Source: Thermoplasmata archaeon
GTDB taxonomy: Archaea; Thermoplasmatota; Thermoplasmata; Thermoplasmatales; Thermoplasmataceae
NCBI GenBank assembly: GCA_021801305.1
Contig: JAJYYD010000097.1
Location: 1-6,733 of the forward strand
DNA: 6,733 nucleotides
Reading direction: 5' to 3'
A program made the translations under genes and the position numbers. The notes beneath the pieces are model-generated. The model was not told where the DNA came from and ran no database searches. It worked only from the letters and a program-made list of their open reading frames with translations. Numbering within the stretch: position 1 is the first letter of the stretch; every line of letters begins with the position of its first letter. Below, piece by piece: positions 1 through 5,996 of this stretch.

Positions 1-1
1 T

Positions 2-361
2 TTCCTGGTCGCATACAACGTCAATCTTAATTCCACTGATCTTTCGGCTGGAAAGAAGATTGCAAAAGCACTCAGGGCAAAGGACGGGGGTCTAACATTT
101 GTAAAGGCACTTGCGTTTTTCCTTGAGGACAAGAAAAAGGTCCAGATATCCATGAACCTCACTAATTTCAGAAAAACACCCATATACCGCGCATTCGAAA
201 TGGTCAGGATAGAAGCATCAAGGTACGGTATCACTGTTGCAGAATCTGAAGTGATTGGACTTGTGCCAATGGATGCAATGATTGAAGTATCCCGGTTCTA
301 CCTTCAGCTCAACGAGTTCAAGACGGAACAGATACTGGAGAAAAAGGTCTGGGGTGAATAA
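2..361 (+). CDS. Glutamate formiminotransferase, C-terminal part (5' end outside window)
   Basis: The open frame runs in from the left edge at base 2 and ends at TAA 359-361, giving 119 visible residues. The first visible residues, FLVAYNVNLNSTDLSAGKKI, match the formiminotransferase family start of the C-terminal subdomain (FLVAYN-NL). QISMNLTNFRKTPIYRAFE at about 48-66 corresponds to the family segment normally reading QVS-NLTD. ESEVIGLVPMDAM at about 81-93 and the final FYLQL...QILE...W are also typical. The enzyme moves the formimino group of N-formimino-L-glutamate onto tetrahydrofolate, the last step of one histidine degradation route, in the cytoplasm. The catalytic histidine of the N-terminal subdomain lies upstream and cannot be checked. 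An ATG at 152 is internal, because homologous sequence continues upstream of it. The protein is separate from the cyclodeaminase, unlike the fused mammalian FTCD. The family assignment is secure. Whether it works in histidine breakdown depends on hut genes outside the window. Confidence 0.9.
   Translation, partial: FLVAYNVNLNSTDLSAGKKIAKALRAKDGGLTFVKALAFFLEDKKKVQISMNLTNFRKTPIYRAFEMVRIEASRYGITVAESEVIGLVPMDAMIEVSRFYLQLNEFKTEQILEKKVWGE
353..357 (+). promoter_or_regulatory. Shine-Dalgarno for the cyclodeaminase gene
   Basis: GGTGA, within GGGGTGA, lies inside the end of the preceding coding region, four bases before ATG 362. It matches part of the archaeal anti-SD complement GGAGGTGA. It supports ATG 362 as the start and suggests coupled translation with the upstream gene. 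Confidence 0.6.
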
Positions 362-997
362 ATGGAGACACTGGACAGCTTCATGGAACGCTTGTCAAGC
401 CCTTCCCCAGCTCCTGGAGGAGGTGCAGCCAGCGCCCTGGTGGCAATAACCGCTGCATCACTGGTATCAATGGTTGCATCCCTTACTAAAGGAAAAAAGA
501 CTTACGCCCCTTACAGGGATGAAATGGAAAACATAGAGAAAAGATCGGTTTCAGCAAAGGAAGAACTGAGGGAACTAATGGGAAAGGACGAGGAAGCTTT
601 CAATCTCATAGTGAAGGCGTGGGGTATGGATAAAAGCACAGAGGAGGGTGCCAGATTGAGAAAAAAGGAGATTGACAAGGCATCCAGGACAGCCATAATT
701 GTACCATGGAAGATTGCCAGGGCATCTTACACCCTAATGGAAATGGCTGAAATTATGACCAGGCACGGCCTGAAAAGCGCCATAACTGATTCAGCATGCG
801 CCGGGATTTTTGCCGAAAGTGCAATTAAGGGTGTGCTGTACAATGTAGCAATAAACCTGAAAAGTATAGATGACCTGGAATACAGGGAGATGGAAGAGAT
901 AAAGATGAAACTCTTTCTCCAAAATACTTCAGAAATCCTGAAAAAAATTAACACCACTACAAACAGGATCATAAACCCGGAGGGTATGAAACAATGA
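362..997 (+). CDS. fchA: Formimidoyl-tetrahydrofolate cyclodeaminase (FTCD C-terminal / FchA family)
   Basis: This 211-residue protein has the usual length of stand-alone cyclodeaminases. It opens with the family signature SPSPAPGGGAASAL at residues 13-26, the glycine-rich folate-binding loop. It continues with DEEAF at 76-80, the AIIVPWKIA segment at 111-119, and ITDSACAGIFAESAIKGVLY at 141-160 followed by NVAINL at 161-166, the conserved Asp/Ala-rich helix and NV-INL motif. It is a helical cytoplasmic protein and should convert 5-formimidoyl-THF to 5,10-methenyl-THF with release of ammonia. The start ATG follows the formiminotransferase stop with no gap and has a Shine-Dalgarno at 353-357. 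The stop overlaps the next gene's start (ATGA, 994-997). Direct adjacency to the formiminotransferase, its partner enzyme, makes the function firm and implies a tetrahydrofolate-type one-carbon pool rather than solely a methanopterin one. Confidence 0.94.
   Translation: METLDSFMERLSSPSPAPGGGAASALVAITAASLVSMVASLTKGKKTYAPYRDEMENIEKRSVSAKEELRELMGKDEEAFNLIVKAWGMDKSTEEGARLRKKEIDKASRTAIIVPWKIARASYTLMEMAEIMTRHGLKSAITDSACAGIFAESAIKGVLYNVAINLKSIDDLEYREMEEIKMKLFLQNTSEILKKINTTTNRIINPEGMKQ
979..983 (+). promoter_or_regulatory. Shine-Dalgarno for the threonine dehydratase gene
   Basis: GGAGG, followed by GT, lies ten bases before ATG 994, inside the 3' end of the cyclodeaminase gene. It is the strongest ribosome-binding match in the window and fixes ATG 994 as the start despite the four-base overlap. 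Confidence 0.65.
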
Positions 998-2208
998 CGG
1001 AACTGAAACTGGAGAATTTCAGGGAAGCGGCTGAATACCTGAAAGGGAAAATAAACAGGACACCTCTCTATAAAGCCACAACTCTTGGAAAGATTTTTGG
1101 GTGCGAACTGTACCTGAAGCTTGAAAATTTCCAGAAAACAGGGTCTTTTAAGGCCAGGGGAGCACTTTACCGTATGTCAAAGTTAACGCCTGAGGAGAAA
1201 ATGCGGGGCGTCATAACTGCCAGTTCCGGAAATCATGCACAGGGAGTTGCATATGCTGCCCAGTTCAATGGAATAAAGGCCAAGATAGTAATGCCTGAAG
1301 CCTCTGTACCAGCCAAGATCAATGCTGTTGAAAATTATGGGGCAGAGGTTGTTCTGTCTGGAAATGACTACAGCGATGCAAAGTTGAAGGCTGATGAACT
1401 GGCAAGACTGGAAAACAGAGTCTTCATAGAAGCTTTCAATGATTATAGCGTTATATCTGGGCAGGGAACTATAGGCCTGGAGATCATGGAAGAACTCCCT
1501 GATGTGGATACCATAGTTGTTCCAATAGGAGGTGGAGGCCTCATTTCCGGAATTTCAATGGCGTCAAAGTTCCTGAAACCCTCCGTGAAAATAGTGGGGG
1601 TGGAATCTGAACTTTCAGATTCAATGCGCCTCTCTGTCAAGGAAGGGAGGGTTGTTCCACATACCAGCGGAAACAGCATAGCGGATGGAATATCTGTGAA
1701 ATATCCCGGAGAAATAACACTCTCAATAGTCTCGAAGTATGTTGACGACATCGTTACTGTACCGGATGAGATCATTGCCCATGCCATATATGTGCTTCTT
1801 GAAAGGAACAAGATCCTGGTTGAGCCATCGGGTGCCGCCAGCCTTGCAGCCATAATGGAAGGGAAGGTTGACGTGAAGGGGAAAAAGGTTGTATGCGTAC
1901 TGTCGGGTGGCAACATAAACCTTCTTCTGCTCTCCAAGATAATATACAAGTCAATGGAAATAGAGTCAAAACTTGTAAGGCTTGAATTCAGGATTCCTGA
2001 CAGGCCCGGGACGCTTTTCAGGATCTCATCCGCAATATCAGAAGTTGGAGGGAACATATTCCATGCAGAGGTGGACAATCTTTCCAGGAACACCCCGGTA
2101 GGATTCCAGACAGTGAAATTTTCAGTCAATATCAGGGGTGAGGATCACCTGGAACAGCTTCTGGACAGGATAAAGAAACTTGGATACAGTTATGAAATAG
2201 TCAGTTAG
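994..2208 (+). CDS. ilvA: Threonine dehydratase / threonine ammonia-lyase with C-terminal ACT domain
   Basis: This 404-residue fold-type II PLP enzyme converts L-threonine to 2-oxobutyrate and ammonia, and often serine to pyruvate. The Schiff-base lysine is K53 in KLENFQKTGSFKARGAL (42-58). SSGNHAQG at 77-84 is the substrate/carboxylate loop. The phosphate-binding glycine loop is IGGGGLISG at 178-186, and SGGN at 304-307 closes the PLP site. Residues about 328-402 form one ACT-type regulatory domain starting at LEFRIPDRPGTLFRIS, followed by VGGNIFHAEVDN. The single short ACT is the architecture of the about 400-residue dehydratases rather than the about 510-residue E. coli IlvA with its longer regulatory tail. 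ATG 994 overlaps the cyclodeaminase stop and has a strong Shine-Dalgarno. Its place after two ammonia-releasing histidine-pathway genes favours amino-acid catabolism, but a role in isoleucine synthesis is equally open. The stop overlaps the stop of the opposing lipid kinase gene. Confidence 0.95.
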   Translation: MTELKLENFREAAEYLKGKINRTPLYKATTLGKIFGCELYLKLENFQKTGSFKARGALYRMSKLTPEEKMRGVITASSGNHAQGVAYAAQFNGIKAKIVMPEASVPAKINAVENYGAEVVLSGNDYSDAKLKADELARLENRVFIEAFNDYSVISGQGTIGLEIMEELPDVDTIVVPIGGGGLISGISMASKFLKPSVKIVGVESELSDSMRLSVKEGRVVPHTSGNSIADGISVKYPGEITLSIVSKYVDDIVTVPDEIIAHAIYVLLERNKILVEPSGAASLAAIMEGKVDVKGKKVVCVLSGGNINLLLLSKIIYKSMEIESKLVRLEFRIPDRPGTLFRISSAISEVGGNIFHAEVDNLSRNTPVGFQTVKFSVNIRGEDHLEQLLDRIKKLGYSYEIVS

Positions 2209-3083
2209 CTGTCCGAAAGAACATATAATGATTCAGGTACGACCGAGATCATTGCAGGAGTGGTTCCAAGGGTTTCTCCGTCCGCTTCTATTGGGGCCGG
2301 ATCCCCTCCAACACTTATATTCTTCAGGATCATATTCCTGACTGTTTTCTTCCCAACGTACTTACCGTTTCTGAGGCTGGAAAGGCCTGCGAGCATCCTG
2401 ATCATTCCTATATCCTTTATTATGTGGACATCAAGCATCCCGTCGTCAAGAACAGAATTCGGGGAAGCCTTCATGCCTCCTCCAAAGTATTTTCCGTTGG
2501 CTATTATGATCTCGGTTGCCCTGATATCTTCCGTCCCATGACTGAGGCCAATCACCATCTCATAGTATTTCAGGTCCCATATTTCCCTTAACACTGATTT
2601 TATGAACACGTTACCGCCCTTTGCATTCTTCCTTGCGTTAACTCTCTGCATGACGGAAGCTCCAAATCCAATCTCAAGTATATTCAGAAAGTAGCGTTCT
2701 CCTCCCTGGTATCGTACAATGCCGCAGTCAATCCTCCTCCTTGCATGATCCCTGATGAGCCCTGTAATGCTACCAGTGTCCAGGGGAGAGCTCCTGATGA
2801 AATCGGAACCGGTTCCGGCTGAAATGGGAACAAGGGCAGTTTCCGTACCGACCATTCCCTGCAGAGCCTCGTTAAGCGTACCGTCTCCGCCTGCACAGAT
2901 CACATATTCCGCATTGTTGTTAACCGCTTCTCTTGCAATCTCTTCGGCATGTCCTGGCCTCTCAGTGATTACAGTTGTATAATCAAGCCCCTGAAGCGAT
3001 CTCTTGATCTCGGGCCATTTTTCCATGACATATCCTCCGCCGGAGACAGGGTTAAGAATCAGGACGTTTGTCAACAGGCACAC
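2205..3083 (-). CDS. Diacylglycerol kinase-family lipid kinase (DagK/YegS/LCB5 type)
   Basis: This soluble-looking protein has up to 292 residues and the DAGK catalytic and C-terminal domains. ILNPVSGGG at 9-17 is the N-terminal loop. AGGDGTLNEALQG at 64-76 is the nucleotide-binding GGDGT signature. PISAGTGSDFIR at 86-97 corresponds to the family P-GTGND-AR motif. FLNILEIGFGASV at 132-144 follows, then SPNSVLDDGMLDV at 207-219 with the conserved DDG, and IEADGE at 265-270 near the end. The family transfers the ATP gamma-phosphate to a lipid hydroxyl (diacylglycerol, sphingoid base). The substrate here is unknown and in an archaeon could be an ether glycerolipid. NAD kinase shares GGDGT, but the full motif order fits DAGK. 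The gene is last in a minus-strand operon and overlaps the 3' end of the glycerol-3-phosphate dehydrogenase gene. The start is uncertain: the given GTG (3083) sits directly on its AGGTG ribosome-binding sequence, whereas TTG 3074, three codons later, has normal spacing. Confidence 0.88.
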   Translation of the reverse strand: MCLLTNVLILNPVSGGGYVMEKWPEIKRSLQGLDYTTVITERPGHAEEIAREAVNNNAEYVICAGGDGTLNEALQGMVGTETALVPISAGTGSDFIRSSPLDTGSITGLIRDHARRRIDCGIVRYQGGERYFLNILEIGFGASVMQRVNARKNAKGGNVFIKSVLREIWDLKYYEMVIGLSHGTEDIRATEIIIANGKYFGGGMKASPNSVLDDGMLDVHIIKDIGMIRMLAGLSSLRNGKYVGKKTVRNMILKNISVGGDPAPIEADGETLGTTPAMISVVPESLYVLSDS

Positions 3084-4434
3084 CTTCCTTCAAAGCATCC
3101 TTGAAAAGTTTCTGAATCTCAGCCATTTCCTCATCTCTTCCGTCCGGATCGAACAACTCGCTTCCGGTTCTTCTTCTTATTACGTCTTCAGGATATAAAG
3201 GGCATTCATATTTTAAGATATGCCGGTAAATGTCTCCATGTTCCTCCCTTCTGTAATTGATCGCCGGAAGTCCTTTTACATGCACCTTTAAACCGAGATG
3301 CTTTGCAGTTTCAATGGCAACACTCCTTGAAACCCGCCTGTAATCGGTTATCTTGCCGCCCAGTACAGAAATGAAGCCATTTCTGGAAACAATGGAGAAA
3401 TCCCTGGAAATTTCCCCGGGTGTCTCTCCTTCACCATAAAGCGGCCTTATTCCTGAATATGTGCCGATGATTTTATGGCGGTCGAGTTTCCCCACAACAT
3501 ATTCCGCACTTTTCAGCAGATATTCCACCTCATTATCCGGCACAGAGAAATTATCCGGGGTTTCAACAAACGTGTCGGTTGTGCCAATGACGGTTACATG
3601 TTCCCATGGAATTATGAATATCTGCCTTCCATCTATTGGGCTCCTGAAGGCAAGTGCCGAATCCGTGTTAAGATCATCCTTCCTGAATATTATGTGTATT
3701 CCCCTGCTCAACCTGAATTTCTCACTGAAACTCAGTCCCGCCATCTTCATTATTTCGGCAGCCCATGGGCCGGCTGCGTTTATAACGGTCCTGCCATTCA
3801 CCGTGTGCCTCTTTCCTGTTATCACATCCCTTACGTCAATCCTGTATTCGCCATTGACTGAGGAAATAGATTCAGAGCTTGCATAGTTGAGGCAAACGGA
3901 TCCGCTGTTGTGGGCAGATACAATATTGTAAATGACCAGTTCCGCATCATTTGCCTTTGCGTCCATGTACGTGAAATATCCATCTATTCCGGAACCGTAA
4001 ATGCCAGGATTTTTGTGAAATGCCGGAAATCTGTTCTTTCCACCCAGTATTTTGTAAAGGATCAGTCCAAGCCTGATTTTCCAGGGTTTCCACGATCCCG
4101 GTCCGGTAAGTATCCTGAATTCAACCGGGGTTACAAGATCGGTATGCCCAAGAAGATAATTCCTCTCTTTCAGCAGATTCCTTGTCAGGCCAAGCTTGCC
4201 CTGATCCAGGTACCGCAATCCTCCATGTATAAGCTTTGATGAACCCGAACTTGTTCCGGATGCAAAGTCCCCCTTTTCCAGCAGGATGGTCTTCAGGCCT
4301 ATCTGTGACAGTATGTTTGCACATCCTGCCCCCGTTATTCCGCCTCCTATTATAACTGCGTCAAAAACAGTTTTCCCAAGGGAATCCAGATCATTATTCC
4401 TGGTTTCTGCCGAGAATTCTTTTTCCATTTTCAT
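3052..4434 (-). CDS. glpD: FAD-dependent glycerol-3-phosphate dehydrogenase (GlpA/GlpD family)
   Basis: This 460-residue DAO-type flavoprotein oxidises sn-glycerol-3-phosphate to dihydroxyacetone phosphate and normally passes electrons to the membrane quinone pool as a peripheral membrane protein. IIGGGITGAG at 28-37 is the FAD dinucleotide fold, with the ribose-binding glutamate in LLEKGDFASG (51-60). GTSSGSSKLIHGGLRYL at 60-76 is the GlpD signature. INAAGPWA at 218-225, IPWEHVTVIGTTDT at 275-288, SGIRPLYGE at 327-335 (conserved Arg) and GGKITDYR at 359-366 (conserved Lys) complete the active domain. The C-terminal helical domain ends with YPEDVIRRRTGSELF at 414-428, though at 460 residues the protein is somewhat shorter than bacterial GlpD (about 500). 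ATG 4434 overlaps the upstream stop as ATGA. ATG 4428, two codons later, has better Shine-Dalgarno spacing. The neighbours are an AGPS-like oxidase and a lipid kinase. No glycerol kinase or facilitator gene is present here. Confidence 0.93.
   Translation of the reverse strand: MKMEKEFSAETRNNDLDSLGKTVFDAVIIGGGITGAGCANILSQIGLKTILLEKGDFASGTSSGSSKLIHGGLRYLDQGKLGLTRNLLKERNYLLGHTDLVTPVEFRILTGPGSWKPWKIRLGLILYKILGGKNRFPAFHKNPGIYGSGIDGYFTYMDAKANDAELVIYNIVSAHNSGSVCLNYASSESISSVNGEYRIDVRDVITGKRHTVNGRTVINAAGPWAAEIMKMAGLSFSEKFRLSRGIHIIFRKDDLNTDSALAFRSPIDGRQIFIIPWEHVTVIGTTDTFVETPDNFSVPDNEVEYLLKSAEYVVGKLDRHKIIGTYSGIRPLYGEGETPGEISRDFSIVSRNGFISVLGGKITDYRRVSRSVAIETAKHLGLKVHVKGLPAINYRREEHGDIYRHILKYECPLYPEDVIRRRTGSELFDPDGRDEEMAEIQKLFKDALKEGVPVDKRPDS
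3081..3085 (-). promoter_or_regulatory. Shine-Dalgarno bearing on the lipid kinase start
   Basis: On the minus strand AGGTG occupies 3085-3081, six bases before TTG 3074 and overlapping the GTG at 3083. The spacing supports TTG 3074 as the true initiation codon. The protein would then begin MTNVLILNP, a typical beginning for this family. Confidence 0.45.
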
Positions 4435-5933
4435 TCCCTTGAAAACAGGGGATCCTGCATTTCCTTCTCTATCTTTCTCACGGGATTCTCAATGTATTCA
4501 GAAAGGTAAGAACCGACACCGTGATGATGGGATACGCTTCCTCCGCACTGGATGAAGGTCCTTACAAGAGTGTTTCGAATATCCTTCAAACCGTCCGGAC
4601 TGCATCTCCTTAACATGAAGGTGAAATATATTGATGCTCCTGAATTGTACACGTGTGAAATATGCGAAAGGAGGATGCCCTTCAAACCGGTTTCAGATAT
4701 TTTTTCATTGAATGCTTCAGAGACCCTTGAATGAAGTGTCTCAATATTGTCCCATGATGCTGAAGTTTCAAGGGTATCCGGGACTATTCCCATCTTCCAG
4801 ATCTCGTTGCCAAGATATGGCCTCATGTAACGCTCCCTGAACCATTTCCTCCCAATCTGCGGTCCCGTGTATATTGCGCCGGGAATATTCAGGAGTGCAC
4901 TGGCATCATTGTTCATTACAACAAGCAATGATCCTCTCTGTGCACCCCTTACACTTATGTATCCCCTAAGAACCTTCTTCATGGTGCTCTCATCTGCTGT
5001 GTCCAATGAGAACATTGTTTCAGCCTCATCCGAAAGTCTCAGTACTGAAGGTATATTCCTGATTTTTCTTATGGCATCGATTCCTTCACTGAAAGTCCTG
5101 AAAAAGTATGACGAAAAGGATCGGTTAGCAGGGGACCTGTAGGTGTTAAGGACTGCCTCGGTTATGAGGCCGCGCCTCCCCTCGCTGCCAAGTGCCAGAG
5201 CCTTTGCATCAAGTCCTGAGCTCTCCCTTGGAACTATGGGCTGAAGTATGTCTCCGTCCGATCTTGAAATCCTGGCGGAAAGAAGAATATTCTCTATGTC
5301 TCCATACTGGTTAGATTCCTGTCCGGAAGCCATGGTCGCGATCCATCCACCTATTGTGGAAAACTGCATGGATTCGGGGAAGTTGCCAATGGTAAGGCCA
5401 TGCGTATTGAGGAGATTCTCTGCTTCCTGTCCCTTAAATCCGGCACCAAGAACAACGTAACCGCTTCCACGCCTGAATTCCTTCAGGTTTTTTGTATCAA
5501 GCGAGATAACCTTACCGCTTCGTTTGAAAACATGCCCTCCTGTAACCGACGTTCCACCGCCGTAAACCGTCATCCGAATTTTCTTTTCATGAGCCAGCTT
5601 CAGGAGTGGCTGAACTTCACTGTATTCAGGAAATACCACTGCATCCACGACATCAGGGAATATTCCATCCCTGAGGCTGCATAATTCCAGCGAGGACTGT
5701 CCCACTGAGTGAACAAGCCTTGCTTCAGGATTAAGGGTGAAGTTGTTCTTTTTAAGAACCGAGGAGAGAATCATGCCCAGATCCGAATCCTCCTTCAGGT
5801 CCGGAATCTCAACCTTGCCATCCCAGGCTTCAGAGGGATCCATTTTCCCCAGGCTGGAATCAAGAAGTGACTTCATTCCGGGAGTCAGCATATAACCGGT
5901 TCCGGAACCATAAAGAACGTTTATCTTTGACAT
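4431..5933 (-). CDS. Alkyldihydroxyacetonephosphate synthase-like FAD-linked oxidase
   Basis: This 500-residue VAO/PCMH-type flavoprotein has no signal peptide or peroxisomal-type C-terminus. HSVGQSSLELCSLRDG at 75-90, then PDVVDAVVFPEYSEV at 93-107, YGGGTSVTGG at 124-133, and FPESMQFSTIGGWIAT at 185-200 followed by MASGQESNQYGDIENIL to 217 form the FAD-binding half. WFRERYMRPYL at 364-374, DTLETSASW at 386-394, VYNSGASIYFTF at 428-439 and SVSHHHGVG at 466-474 are hallmarks of AGPS; the HHH triplet lines the catalytic site. Eukaryotic AGPS replaces the acyl group of acyl-DHAP with a fatty alcohol. The reaction here is not known, and a 2-hydroxyacid dehydrogenase role cannot be excluded. Oddities: GSEGRRGLITEA at 249-260 has RR where GSEGTLG is usual, and the protein ends at QDPLFSRE without the usual DP-(N)-I-(N)PG tail. 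It is the first gene of the operon, its ATG lies about 24 bases from a TATA element, and the stop overlaps the next start. Confidence 0.88.
   Translation of the reverse strand: MSKINVLYGSGTGYMLTPGMKSLLDSSLGKMDPSEAWDGKVEIPDLKEDSDLGMILSSVLKKNNFTLNPEARLVHSVGQSSLELCSLRDGIFPDVVDAVVFPEYSEVQPLLKLAHEKKIRMTVYGGGTSVTGGHVFKRSGKVISLDTKNLKEFRRGSGYVVLGAGFKGQEAENLLNTHGLTIGNFPESMQFSTIGGWIATMASGQESNQYGDIENILLSARISRSDGDILQPIVPRESSGLDAKALALGSEGRRGLITEAVLNTYRSPANRSFSSYFFRTFSEGIDAIRKIRNIPSVLRLSDEAETMFSLDTADESTMKKVLRGYISVRGAQRGSLLVVMNNDASALLNIPGAIYTGPQIGRKWFRERYMRPYLGNEIWKMGIVPDTLETSASWDNIETLHSRVSEAFNEKISETGLKGILLSHISHVYNSGASIYFTFMLRRCSPDGLKDIRNTLVRTFIQCGGSVSHHHGVGSYLSEYIENPVRKIEKEMQDPLFSRE
4435..4440 (-). promoter_or_regulatory. 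Shine-Dalgarno-like AAGGGA before the glycerol-3-phosphate dehydrogenase
   Basis: AAGGGA (minus strand, 4440-4435) directly abuts ATG 4434 but lies six bases from the in-frame ATG 4428. This spacing mildly favours 4428 as the true start, giving a protein starting MEKEF. It is a weak match to the GGAGGTGA consensus. Confidence 0.35.
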
Positions 5934-5950
5934 GACCTTCTAACATCGCA

Positions 5951-5963
5951 TTAATATAATTAA
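5951..5963 (-). promoter_or_regulatory. Archaeal TATA element of the AGPS-like operon (probable leaderless start)
   Basis: The minus strand reads TTTAATTATATTAA in the only intergenic gap, preceded by the A-rich GACAAA that could serve as BRE. Its centre is about 24 bases from the A of ATG 5933, the usual TATA-to-start distance in archaea, so transcription should begin at or within a few bases of the ATG. An AAGGT abutting the ATG is too close to act as a ribosome-binding site, which agrees with a leaderless message. The match is by inspection only. Confidence 0.6.
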
Positions 5964-5976
5964 ATTTGTCAAATTT
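5962..5976. promoter_or_regulatory. Perfect 7-1-7 palindrome, candidate operator
   Basis: The plus strand reads AAATTTG T CAAATTT, two perfectly complementary seven-base arms around one base. It abuts the upstream edge of the TATA element (overlap of one or two bases) and covers the likely BRE. A protein bound there would compete with TBP/TFB, as many archaeal repressors do. The sequence is AT-rich and AAATTT is itself palindromic, which raises the chance expectation. No cognate regulator gene is visible in the window. Confidence 0.45.
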
Positions 5977-5996
5977 CACGGACCGGTTTCATGGCT

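Noticed and set aside
152..361. A 69-codon reading frame starting at ATG 152 as a separate small gene
   Set aside because: Formiminotransferase homology continues in frame upstream to the window edge, so the ATG is internal.
1443..2129. A 228-codon open frame on the minus strand inside the threonine dehydratase gene
   Set aside because: It is fully antisense to a gene with complete family motifs, has no recognisable domain and a low-complexity Ser/Pro-rich composition; it is a shadow frame.
3461..4239. Several plus-strand open frames (about 110-140 codons) opposite the glycerol-3-phosphate dehydrogenase gene
   Set aside because: They overlap a strongly supported gene, lack motifs and have no promoter or ribosome-binding site I could see.
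4431..4500. A frameshift or premature stop removing the C-terminal tail of the AGPS-like protein
   Set aside because: The frame runs smoothly to QDPLFSRE and its stop forms an ATGA overlap with the next start, as at other junctions in the window; a short natural tail is more likely than damage.
5982..5987. ACCGGT six-base palindrome between the acylphosphatase and AGPS-like genes as a terminator stem
   Set aside because: It has no loop, no extended stem and no T-run after it on the minus strand; six-base palindromes are expected by chance.
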